In this document: piece after piece, positions 6,941-15,100 of the stretch
Numbering within the stretch: the first letter of the stretch is position 1
Layout of the letters: each line of letters starts with the position of its first letter
NCBI GenBank assembly: GCA_050011315.1
Contig: JBEKJI010000027.1
Location: 1 to 32,164 of the forward strand
Origin: Fen-549 sp050011315
GTDB taxonomy: Bacteria > Actinomycetota > Thermoleophilia > Gaiellales > Gaiellaceae
Reading direction: 5' to 3'
Length of the DNA stretch: 32,164 bases
Program-made: the position numbers and the translations under genes
Notes under the pieces: model-generated
The model's database searches: none
What the model saw: the letters and a program-made list of their open reading frames with translations, nothing else
What the model was told of the DNA's origin: nothing

Positions 6941-7003
6941 GACCCGCTTTCGGCGCGAACGCCCCTTGACACCCACCGGTGTCAGACACGGTTGGGTGTC
7001 AAG
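6941..7003. repeat. REP-like repeat, copy 2, forming a terminator-like hairpin
   Basis: This repeats 199-251 and adds a complementary arm: CTTGACACCCA (6965-6975) pairs perfectly with TGGGTGTCAAG (6993-7003) around a 17-nt loop. It starts 45 bp past the stop of the last hdr gene and may end the operon's transcript. No T-tract is seen. The rest of the 6845-7048 gap is featureless. Confidence 0.65.
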
Positions 7004-7048
7004 CGCTAATCGTGTCGGAAGTGCGTCGTATGATCCCCGGAAGCGCCG

Positions 7049-7756
7049 CTACTTGGCTTTGGGATCCTTACCGCCCCAGGCGCCGATCGAGACGAGGCGC
7101 TCGCGAAAGCCGGTCTCGTCCATGATCGTCTGCATCTCCTCGGCCGCCTTCTTCGAGGGGTACATGTCGCCCAGCTCGAGCTCCTCGCGGATCTCCTCGC
7201 GATGCTCGATGAAGTACTTCCACTTCTCGCCGCAAGCCTCGGCGATGTCGGCGAAGAAGATCTGCGGCGTTCCGCCCATGCCCTTCTCGTAGAACTGCTC
7301 GCCCCAGGCCGCGAACATCTCCACGTGCTTGACGCCGTAGCCCGATTCGACCTGCATGCCGCGGATCACCTGGTTGATCACGGCAACAGAGTTGTGCCGG
7401 GGGCAGCGGCTCTGGCACGTGTAGCAGTAGAAGCAGTACCAGAGCGAATCGTCGGTGAGCAGCGTCGGATCGCCCTCGAGCGCCCGGCGCGCGACCTCGC
7501 GCGGCGAGAAATCGGTGAAGCGGGCGGCCGGACAGCCCGAGGTGCAGATGCCGCACTGGATGCAGGAGAGGAAGCCATCGACGTGATCGTGCATGCGCGG
7601 GTCGTTGACGATGCGCTCGAACAGGTCGTTGTGGACAGCCGGCCTCTCACTGAAGGCGCTCTCGGCGATGAACGAGTACGGGTTGGCCCGGATCTCGCCG
7701 CTGCGCCCGTTCTCGACAGTCTCGGGGTTTCCGCTTTTCTCGTTCTTGTCGCTCAT
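7049..7756 (-). CDS. hdrC: HdrC-like iron-sulfur protein (long form, 235 aa)
   Basis: Starts at ATG 7756, overlapping the stop of the preceding hdrB (ATGA). Two [4Fe-4S] motifs stand at CIQCGICTSGCP (C65, C68, C71, C75) and CFYCYTCQSRCP (C108, C111, C114, C118), the HdrC arrangement. HdrC passes electrons from the HdrA flavin to the HdrB disulfide site. The protein is longer than a typical HdrC: it has about 60 hydrophilic residues before the first cluster and about 115 after the second, including DIAEACGEKWKYFIEHREEI. No membrane helix is present, so this is not a QmoC- or HdrE-like fusion. It is the last gene of the operon. Family is certain; the partner HdrB is likely the gene immediately upstream. 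Confidence 0.9.
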   Translation of the reverse strand: MSDKNEKSGNPETVENGRSGEIRANPYSFIAESAFSERPAVHNDLFERIVNDPRMHDHVDGFLSCIQCGICTSGCPAARFTDFSPREVARRALEGDPTLLTDDSLWYCFYCYTCQSRCPRHNSVAVINQVIRGMQVESGYGVKHVEMFAAWGEQFYEKGMGGTPQIFFADIAEACGEKWKYFIEHREEIREELELGDMYPSKKAAEEMQTIMDETGFRERLVSIGAWGGKDPKAK

Positions 7757-8436
7757 CGGCTTTCTCCATCAGCTGTGGTCTCGGCCGCCGCGGCGGCCTG
7801 GAAGAACTCGGGCCAGAAGTAGACGTGGACGCCCTGCTTGCGCGCGGCCGAGTGGGAGTTGTCGCGGCAGAGCAGACAGGGAGTCACGATCGGGGCGGCT
7901 TCGTCCTCGGCGAAAGCCACCAGCTTGTGCACGGCCTCGCTCGCGCCGCGGTACATCCCGCCGAGCGCCCCGCAGCAGCCCGCGTGCAGCGAGGGGTAGG
8001 AGCTGACCATCTCGGCGCCCGCCAGCTCGGCCGCCCCGGCGAGCGAGGCCAGAGCTGTGTCGCGGTCGGTGAGGCAGCCGACGTAGGGGACGAAACGCGG
8101 CGCCTTGGCCGTGAGCTTTCGCTCCTCGCGGCGCGCGTGCTCGACCAGCGCCTCCCAGACCGGCACCGTCTCGATCTCCGACTCGTGCAGGCCGTGATCG
8201 CAGGCCGGACAGGCGGTCAGAACCGTTTCTTCCGACTCCGCCTTGGCGGCGATCTTGCCGCGCGTGGCGTGCCCGCAGCAGCCCGCTCCCTTCATCTCGA
8301 AGGTCGGGAAGCCGAGCTCGCGGATGACCCTGGCGGTGGCTTGCAGAGCGCTCTTGTCCTGCTGCAGGGCGCAGCCGGCGTAGAAGGGTTTTGGCTCGAC
8401 GGCGTTTTTCGCGCCCAGGCGCGGGCTCCGGCGCAC
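7753..8436 (-). CDS. hdrB: HdrB-like subunit with two complete CCG motifs (227 aa)
   Basis: The best start is GTG 8436, 6 bp after the previous stop; the conserved part begins about residue 16 (KPFYAGCAL), so a shorter start is possible. Two cysteine-rich CCG domains are complete: C22, C53-C54, C76 and C79, then C121, C154-C155, C187 and C190. In methanogen HdrB these motifs bind two non-cubane [4Fe-4S] clusters that cleave the CoM-CoB heterodisulfide. That substrate is not expected in an actinobacterium, so another disulfide or thiol is likely. The spacing between CC and CxxC is shorter than in methanogen HdrB. It sits between two hdrC genes, forming an hdrC-hdrB-hdrC block. Function as a thiol/disulfide site is inferred from the family. 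Confidence 0.9.
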   Translation of the reverse strand: MRRSPRLGAKNAVEPKPFYAGCALQQDKSALQATARVIRELGFPTFEMKGAGCCGHATRGKIAAKAESEETVLTACPACDHGLHESEIETVPVWEALVEHARREERKLTAKAPRFVPYVGCLTDRDTALASLAGAAELAGAEMVSSYPSLHAGCCGALGGMYRGASEAVHKLVAFAEDEAAPIVTPCLLCRDNSHSAARKQGVHVYFWPEFFQAAAAAETTADGESR

Positions 8437-8442
8437 CTTGCC

Positions 8443-8898
8443 CTAGGCCATCTTGTAGCCCATCGCCGCGGTCGCCAGCAGATCCTTGGGGACGAAACCG
8501 CGCGAGGCCATCGCCGTCCCGAACAGCATGTTGTCGATCGTGTTCTTACGCGTCAGCCGCTTGGTCGCAATCGAGGCCGCCCGGCGCTCGGGGCAGCGCA
8601 CGCCGCCGAACGTGACCTGGAGCTCGCGCACCGCGGCCATCATCCCGGCCACGTCCACCTCCATTGGGCACACGTCGGTGCACTCCCGGCACTCGCTACA
8701 GCGCCAGACGTCCTCGCTGGCGAGCAACTTCTCGGTGTCCTCCGAGAGGATCAGACGCACCACCCGGCGCGGTCCCTGGTCGAGGTCGAAGCCGTTCGGA
8801 CAGGCGCCGAGGCACTGCCCGCACTGGAAGCACTGCAGGCACTGCCCGGCCAGCTCGTGAACGGCGGCGCGCGCCTGCTCAGACACCTGTGTGGACAC
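8443..8898 (-). CDS. hdrC: HdrC-like iron-sulfur protein (short form, 151 aa)
   Basis: The chosen start is GTG 8898, preceded by GGGAGGTGAGG; a longer reading frame upstream only shadows the hdrA gene. The start overlaps the end of that hdrA::mvhD gene by 20 bases. Clusters are at CFQCGQCLGACP (C23, C26, C29, C33), with an extra cysteine pair partner at C20, and CSECRECTDVCP (C67, C70, C73, C77), the standard HdrC ferredoxin layout and length. The stretch NTIDNMLFGTAMASRG near the C-terminus has no known role. It directly follows the HdrA::MvhD fusion, so a HdrA-HdrC-HdrB electron path is likely encoded in order. Confidence 0.92.
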   Translation of the reverse strand: MSTQVSEQARAAVHELAGQCLQCFQCGQCLGACPNGFDLDQGPRRVVRLILSEDTEKLLASEDVWRCSECRECTDVCPMEVDVAGMMAAVRELQVTFGGVRCPERRAASIATKRLTRKNTIDNMLFGTAMASRGFVPKDLLATAAMGYKMA

Positions 8899-11296
8899 AG
8901 CCCTCACCTCCCTCGCAGGGAAGGCTTTCCGTCCGCTCGAGCGCGAGCCCGGCCATGTAGGCCTCCTCGTTCCCCTCGGCGCGGGCGCAGAAGAGGCGGA
9001 TCCGCCTGCCGACGGTATGCCGGTCGACTGCGCACAGGTGCCAGAGCTCGAGCGGCAGCTGCATGTCCGCCTCCTCGAGCAGCTCGCGCGCAAGCTCGAC
9101 CTGCTCCTCGGCCGAGAGGTCGCCCTTGCGGTACTGGCAGCGATCCTCCGCGCAGCCGGCGAGAAAGACTCCGGTGGCCCCGAGCCGGGCCGCCTCGACG
9201 ATGTGCAGTGCGCTGATCCTGCCCAGACAGGGAAGCTCGATCAGGCGCACGTTCTCGGGGTAGCGGTCGTGGCGCAAGCCGCTCAGGCTGATTGCGGCGC
9301 CGGCGCACTCCTTGCAATAGAAGCCGACGACGGGCCGCTCGACTCCGTCCGTCATCGTGCGCAGGCGCCCGAACAGCGCCGCGTCGTCGAGGTTGTGCGT
9401 GATCGCCAGCTCGGGGCAGTTGGCAGCGCAGATGCCGCAGGCCCGGCAGGCCTCCTCGTCGATCACGGCCAGCTTGCCGTCGTCGCGCACCTCGACGGGG
9501 CGGGGCGCGTCGGCGGGGCGCTCGACCAGCGTGATGGCACCGAAGGGGCAGGCCGTCTGGCAGGTGTCGCAACCGACGCACTTGGCCGCATCGACAACCG
9601 AGGCCGGCGCCGTCCTGCGCCCGGCCGAAGCGAGGAAGTTGTGGATCTCGCTCGCCACCGCCGAGGCCTCGGTGTTGCACTCCACCAGCGCCTTCGGCCC
9701 GGCCGCCGAGCCGCAGATGAAGACGCCCTCGGCGCTCGTTTCGGTGGCCCGGTTCTTGCGGTCGAGAATGGCGATGAAGCCGTCCTCGTCGAGCTCGGCG
9801 CCGAGCACCTCGGCGATCCGGGCGCTATCGGGCACCGGCACCATCCCGGTCGAGAGCACGACCAGGTCGGGACGCAGGATCTTCTTCTCGGCCGCGGTCA
9901 CGTCCTCGACCTCGATCACCGGCTTGCCCGCATCGTCGAACTGCACCCGTGGCGGCGTCCCGCGCAGGAACTCGACTCCCGCCCGGCGCGCGGCCAGATA
10001 CCAGTTCTCGTAGCCGATGCCGGCGGCGCGCAGCTCCAGGTAGCAGATCGTCACCTTCATCTCCGGGAAGAGCGTGCGCAGCCTAATCGCGTGCTTGAGC
10101 GCGATCATGCAGCAGATCCGCGAGCAGTAGGGAAGGCGGCGCCGGTCGCGCGAGCCGGCGCACTGGATCATCACAACCTCCTTCGCAGGCTGCAGCCCGA
10201 GCCAGGAGGCCTCCTCCCAGTCGTCCATCAGCTCGGACATCTCGGTCTGCGTGACGACGTTCTCGTGCCCGTAGCCGAGGTGCTCGATCAGCCGCGCCGG
10301 CGCGGGCTCGCAGCCCACGGCGGTCAGGATCGCACCGGCGTGCACCGTGGTCAGCTCGGGCGACTCGCTGAAGTCGATCGCGTTCATCGGGCAGGCCTCG
10401 GCGCAGGCGCCGCAGAAGGTGCAGGCCTCGAGGTCGACCGTGCGCTGCACGCGCCCGTCGTAGAACTCGGTGAAGATCGCCTTGCCGCCCGACTCGGCGC
10501 TCTCGACCGGGCAGACCGGCTCGCAGGCGCCGCAGTTGACGCAGTCGGAGGTGACGATGTTCGGCAGCTGCCGCAGCGAGACCTCGAAGTCGCCCGGCTT
10601 CCCGCTCACCGACTCGACCTCGGTGCGGCGCCAGATGCGCAGGTTCGGGTTGTCGATGGCGACGTTTCGGTGGAAGCACTTGCGCACGCCGGCCTGGGCA
10701 TCGGTCGTGGGCAGGCACTGGCCGCAGTCGTTGGTGGGAAAGACGGTGCCGATGCGGGCCGCGCGACCGCCGAGGAAGGGGCGCCGCTCGACCAGCTCGA
10801 CGGTGTGTCCCATCTGCGCCAGCTCGGCCGCGGCCTGAGTCCCCGAGACGCCGCCGCCGATCACCAGCACCGAGTCGACCTTGCGCTCGCGCACGAGCTT
10901 GTCGGTGTGCGGACCGGGGAAGCGGATCGCCGCCTCGATGATCCGCGAAGCCTTGTCGGTGACCGCCTCGCCGTTACCGTCGTGTACCCACGAGCAGCCC
11001 TCGCGGATGTCGGCGACCTCCATCTCGAGGCCGCGGGCGTAGAGACGCTGGAAGCGGCGCGCGACGAAGTCCTGCGAGCAGCCGGCGAAGACGAGCGGGC
11101 GCCCGTCCTCTGTCTCCGTCATCTCCAGCAGGCGCGCCTGACCCTCGCGGCTGCACCAGGTCGGGTTGCGCAGCACCTCGCCCTGCTCCGAGGCGATCTG
11201 CTCGAGCCGGTCGAAGTCGAGGTTGGAGGCCATCGTGCCGGCGCATTCGCAAAGCAGGATGCGGGGCCGGGCGCCGTTGCCGTTCTCCGCGCTCAT
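8879..11296 (-). CDS. hdrA: HdrA::MvhD fusion flavoprotein (QmoB-like)
   Basis: 805 aa from ATG 11296, overlapping the ferredoxin stop (ATGA). Domains in order: HdrA N-terminal region (ILLCECAGTM, residues 13-22, with further Cys at C48 and C73); FAD-binding Rossmann fold VLVIGGGVSGTQAAAEL (143-159); two [4Fe-4S] motifs CVNCGACEPVCP (252-263) and CTFCGACAEACP (292-303); the HdrA signature GSRDRRRLPYCSRICC (381-396); two more clusters CVGCDTCQTACP (573-584) and CRACGICAANCP (617-628); then an MvhD domain from about 655 (GFYCKECAGAA, LPCLGR, GCAEDRCQYRKG). The HdrA plus MvhD order and the length are those of QmoB of sulfate reducers. No QmoC membrane partner is nearby. It is a cytoplasmic electron-transfer hub; a bifurcating role is inference only. 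Confidence 0.93.
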   Translation of the reverse strand: MSAENGNGARPRILLCECAGTMASNLDFDRLEQIASEQGEVLRNPTWCSREGQARLLEMTETEDGRPLVFAGCSQDFVARRFQRLYARGLEMEVADIREGCSWVHDGNGEAVTDKASRIIEAAIRFPGPHTDKLVRERKVDSVLVIGGGVSGTQAAAELAQMGHTVELVERRPFLGGRAARIGTVFPTNDCGQCLPTTDAQAGVRKCFHRNVAIDNPNLRIWRRTEVESVSGKPGDFEVSLRQLPNIVTSDCVNCGACEPVCPVESAESGGKAIFTEFYDGRVQRTVDLEACTFCGACAEACPMNAIDFSESPELTTVHAGAILTAVGCEPAPARLIEHLGYGHENVVTQTEMSELMDDWEEASWLGLQPAKEVVMIQCAGSRDRRRLPYCSRICCMIALKHAIRLRTLFPEMKVTICYLELRAAGIGYENWYLAARRAGVEFLRGTPPRVQFDDAGKPVIEVEDVTAAEKKILRPDLVVLSTGMVPVPDSARIAEVLGAELDEDGFIAILDRKNRATETSAEGVFICGSAAGPKALVECNTEASAVASEIHNFLASAGRRTAPASVVDAAKCVGCDTCQTACPFGAITLVERPADAPRPVEVRDDGKLAVIDEEACRACGICAANCPELAITHNLDDAALFGRLRTMTDGVERPVVGFYCKECAGAAISLSGLRHDRYPENVRLIELPCLGRISALHIVEAARLGATGVFLAGCAEDRCQYRKGDLSAEEQVELARELLEEADMQLPLELWHLCAVDRHTVGRRIRLFCARAEGNEEAYMAGLALERTESLPCEGGEGCVHTGV

Positions 11297-11721
11297 CCGC
11301 TCGCCCCGGCGGTGGCGATCTCTTCGGCCGGTACCGGCAGCGCCTCGGCCGCCCCGGTCGGGCAGGCACGGGCGCAGGCGCCGCAGCCGATGCACCTGGA
11401 GGCGTCGAAGACGATCGTGCGGAAGGCCGACACGCGCTCTGGCACCTCGATCGGGCCCGAGGGCTTGTGCTTGGCGATCGCACGCAGAGAGGCGCCGAGC
11501 GCGCCGCGGCGACTTTCGGGCGGTGCCGAGTAGAGCTGCATCGGGTCGAACAGGTCTCCCTTCGAGGTGGCCCCGGTCGGGCAGGCCGAGGCACAGCGGC
11601 CGCAGCCGATGCAGAGCTCCTCGTGGCGGACGATCTGGCAGCCGATCGCGCCTGTGCTGGCGCGCGGCGCCGCGCCCGGGAGCCGTTCGAAGATCGCCTC
11701 GCCTCTCGCCGTCAGCGGCAT
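11293..11721 (-). CDS. 2x[4Fe-4S] ferredoxin-type protein, 142 aa
   Basis: ATG 11721 lies 7 bp after the free mvhD. The motifs CIGCGRCASACP (residues 37-48) and CIGCGACARACP (108-119) bind two [4Fe-4S] clusters. They are separated by about 60 residues, much further apart than in a bacterial 2x[4Fe-4S] ferredoxin, which suggests two small lobes. It starts MPLTARGEAIFERL; the tail is Ala-rich. It overlaps hdrA::mvhD by ATGA, so the two are translationally coupled and probably made in equal amounts. The role is likely an electron shuttle or polyferredoxin-like subunit between the two HdrA proteins; that is inference from position. Confidence 0.88.
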   Translation of the reverse strand: MPLTARGEAIFERLPGAAPRASTGAIGCQIVRHEELCIGCGRCASACPTGATSKGDLFDPMQLYSAPPESRRGALGASLRAIAKHKPSGPIEVPERVSAFRTIVFDASRCIGCGACARACPTGAAEALPVPAEEIATAGASG

Positions 11722-11728
11722 CGTCCGC

Positions 11729-12178
11729 TCACTTCCTTTTCAGTGGTGGTAGAGACGAGATCGTCTCGTGCATCTCACGCGCCGCGGCGACGAACCTGGG
11801 CGAGTCGGCCGCGCTCATCGTGAACATCCGCACCCGCTCGCGCTCGACCCCCACCGACTCGAGCAGGCTTTGCACGAACTCGACCCGGTCGAGCGCGTGG
11901 AAGTTGCCCTCGCGGTAGTGACACTGTCCCTCCAGGCAGCCGGCTATGTAGACGCCGTCGGCCCCCTCGGAGAGCGCGCTCAGCAGGTGCAGCGGACCGA
12001 CCCGGCCGGTGCAGGGCACGAGCACGCTGCGGATCGTCGTCGGCAGCGAGATGCGAGCGTTACCGGTGGCATCCGCCGCCGCGTAGGCGCATTCGCGGCA
12101 GAAGAAGCCGACGATGCTGCGATCGGTCTTGGCCGCTTCGCTTGCCGCCGTTCTCTCCTCCGTCAGCGCCTCGGTCAT
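11729..12178 (-). CDS. mvhD: MvhD-like iron-sulfur subunit, 149 aa
   Basis: Starts at ATG 12178, overlapping the stop of the 1112-aa HdrA (ATGA). The family pattern is complete: VGFFCRECAYAAAD near the N-terminus, VLVPCTGRVGPLHLLSAL, and GADGVYIAGCLEGQCHYREG, giving the conserved cysteines of a [2Fe-2S] protein. MvhD (also FlpD or hydrogenase delta subunit) links an electron donor such as a hydrogenase, formate dehydrogenase or Flx unit to HdrA in methanogens and other anaerobes. No such donor gene is in the window. Its position between the GltD-containing HdrA and the ferredoxin suggests that the donor is the GltD-like domain itself. The C-terminal part (ERVRMFTMSAADSPRFVAAA) is typical of the family. 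Confidence 0.92.
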   Translation of the reverse strand: MTEALTEERTAASEAAKTDRSIVGFFCRECAYAAADATGNARISLPTTIRSVLVPCTGRVGPLHLLSALSEGADGVYIAGCLEGQCHYREGNFHALDRVEFVQSLLESVGVERERVRMFTMSAADSPRFVAAAREMHETISSLPPLKRK

Positions 12179-15100
12179 ACCGTCGCCTCCGCCAAGATCT
12201 CCTCGTCCGAGAAACCGCCGAGCGTCATCGCCCCCGACGGGCACTCCGCCACGCAGATCCCGCAACCGCGGCAGGAGTTGATCTCGACCACGGCGCGCGG
12301 GCTCTCACCGGTCGTGAGCCGCACCGCGCTTTGCGGGCAGACGGTCTCGCAGACGCCACAGCCGACGCAGACCTCGGAGTCGGAGTAGGCGACCTGCGCC
12401 GGCGTCATCGTGAACCCGGTCGAGAGCATCGAGAAAACGCGCGCGGCGGCAGCCTTGGCCTGAGCGATCGTGTCGGGGATGTTCTTGGGGCCCTGCGCCG
12501 TGCCGGCGACGAAGATTCCCGTGCGCTGCGTATCCACCGGCTTCAGCTTCGGGTGGTACTCCTTGATGAAGCCGGCCGCGCCCTGCTGCAGCCCGGCGAC
12601 ACGAGCGATGTCGGTGGTGCCGTCCGAGGCCTCGAGCCCGGCCGAGAGTACGACCAGGTCGTACAGCTCCTCGGTCTTGCGGCCGGTGAAAGAGTCCTCG
12701 ACCCGCACGCGCAGCGAGCCGTCCGGTTCTTCGATCACCTCGCCCGAGCGGCCGCGCACGTAGCGCACGCCGCGATCCTGGACGAGCCGGTAGTACTCCT
12801 CGTGCGCCTTGCCCGGGGCGCGCAGGTCGGTGTAGCCGATCGTGACCTCAGCCTCGGGGTGGTGCTGCTTGATCAGCGAGGCGTGCAGCGTCGCAAACAG
12901 GCAGCAGATCGCCGAGCAGTGCTCGTTTCCCGAGGAGCTGCAGTCGCGCGAGCCGACGCACTGGAGCATGAAGATCTTCTTCGGAACGGCGCCGTCGGAC
13001 GGTCGCTCGAGCTCGCCGCTGGTCGGCCCCGAGGCCGAGAGGAGGCGGGCCAGCTGGCTCTGGGTGATGACGTTGGCGAAGCGATCCCAGCCGAGCGGCT
13101 TCTTGCGCGAGACGTCGAACTCCTTGTGGCCGGTGGCGATCACGATCGCACCGACCGTGATCTCTTCCTCGTCGGGCTCCTGCGTGAAGTCGATCGCCCC
13201 GGCCGGGCAGGCCGTCTCGCAGGAGCGGCACTCCGAGCAGCCGCCGCAGTTGAGACAGCGCTTAGCCTCGGCGACCGCCTCTTCGGCGGAGAAGCCGAGT
13301 TGCACTTCCTGCCAGCTCGAGCGTCTGGCTTCGGCCTCGAGCGCGGGCATCAGCGTGCGCGCCTGCGGCTCGAGCGAAGCGAGCGCGGAATCGGCGATCT
13401 CGGCGCGCGGACGCTCGTTCTCCCACACGTCGCTCAACGTCTCGCCGCGCAGGAAGTTGTGGATCGAGCGGGCTGCGCGGCGACCGGCCGCGATCGCCTC
13501 GATCGCCGTCCAGGGCGCCACGGCCGCGGCGTCGCCGGCCGCGAACACGCCCGCGCGCGCCGTCATCATCGTCTCGCGCTCGAAGCCGATCTGCCCGCCC
13601 GCGAGCTCAACGCCGCTCGCTCCTTCGAGCAGATCCTCGTCGAGCGCCTGCCCGACGGCGAAGATCACCGTGTCGGCCTCGAGCTCGGCGAACTCGCCCT
13701 CGACCGGAACGGGCGGGCGCCAGCCGCGTTCATTCGGCTCGCCCAGGGCGCAGCGCTGGAACTTGATTCCCGAGACGGTGCCCGAGCCGAGGATCTCGAC
13801 GGGCATCAGCGAGGTGAGAAGCTCGACTTCCTCCTCGGCGCCCTCGTGGATCTCCTCCGAGCCGGCCGGGATCGTCGCCCCGTCCTCGATGCAGGCGAGA
13901 GTCACATTCTCGGCGCCGAGACGGAGCGCGCTCCTGCCCGCGTCATAGGCGACATCGCCGCCGCCGATCACAACCACGCGCTTACCGACCTTCGGCGTTT
14001 CGCCGAGCGCCCGCTCACGCAGGAACTCGATCGCCTTGATCACGCCGCCCAGCTCGGCTCCCGGCAGCGGCAGCGTCTTGCTCTTCTGCAGGCCGGTGGC
14101 GAGCAGCACGGCGCCGTAGCCCTGCTCGAGCAGCGAGTCGACCGTGAAATCCCTTCCCAGGCGCTGGTTCAGGCGCAGCTCGACTCCGTGCTGAGCGATC
14201 CGCTCGACCTCGGCCGCCAGCACCTCGCGCGGCAGCCGGTACTCGGGGATACCGACACGCAGCATGCCGCCGGCGACCGGCAGCGCCTCGAAGACGGTCG
14301 TCTCGTAGCCGAAGAGCGCCAGCTCGCGCGCCGCGCTCAGCCCCGCCGGACCACCGCCCACGATCGCCACACGCTCGTCGTAGACGACGGGCATCGCTTG
14401 CACCGGAGCCGCCGCGCCGACCTGGTCGGCGACGAAGCGCTTGAGCCCCGCAATCGCGATCGGCTCGTCGAGGCGACCGCGCGTGCAGTCGCTCTCACAG
14501 ACGTGCGTGCAGATGCGCCCGCAGACCGAGGGGAAGGGATTGGGCTCGGAGGCGACGCGGTAGGCGTCGTCAAAGCGCCCCTGACCAACCAGGGCGACGT
14601 AGCCCTGCACGGAGGTGTGAACCGGGCAGGCCGACTTGCAGGGCGCCCAGCCGCGGTGGTCGATCGCAAAGCTCGAGGGAACGGCATTCGGGAAGGGACG
14701 CGAGATCGCCTTGCGCTCGGAGACGCCGAAATCGAACTCGTTCGGGAGCACGACCGGACAGGCCTCGGCGCACTGGCCGCAGCCGACGCACTTCTCGCTC
14801 ACGTAGCTCGGCTCGTGCCGGACGGTGACCCGGAACTCACCGGGCGGGCCGGTGATCTTGGTCACGTTCGAGAGAGCGTGGATGCGGATGTGCGAGTCGG
14901 TGGCGGCGTTGGTGAGCCGGGGCGCCAGCGAGCACATGGCGCAATCCTCGGTCGGGAAGGTCTTGGAGAGGCGCGCCATGTAGCCGCCGATCGACTGCTG
15001 GCGCTCGACCAGGTGCACCTCGATACCCGCCTCGGCCAGCTCCTCGGCGGCCGAGAGCCCGGCGATGCCGCCGCCGACCACAAGCGCCGAGCGGTGCAGG

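Noticed and set aside
8891..11533. 880-codon open frame on the plus strand
   Set aside because: Antisense shadow of hdrA::mvhD and the ferredoxin gene, produced by high GC content. The minus strand carries every recognisable motif.
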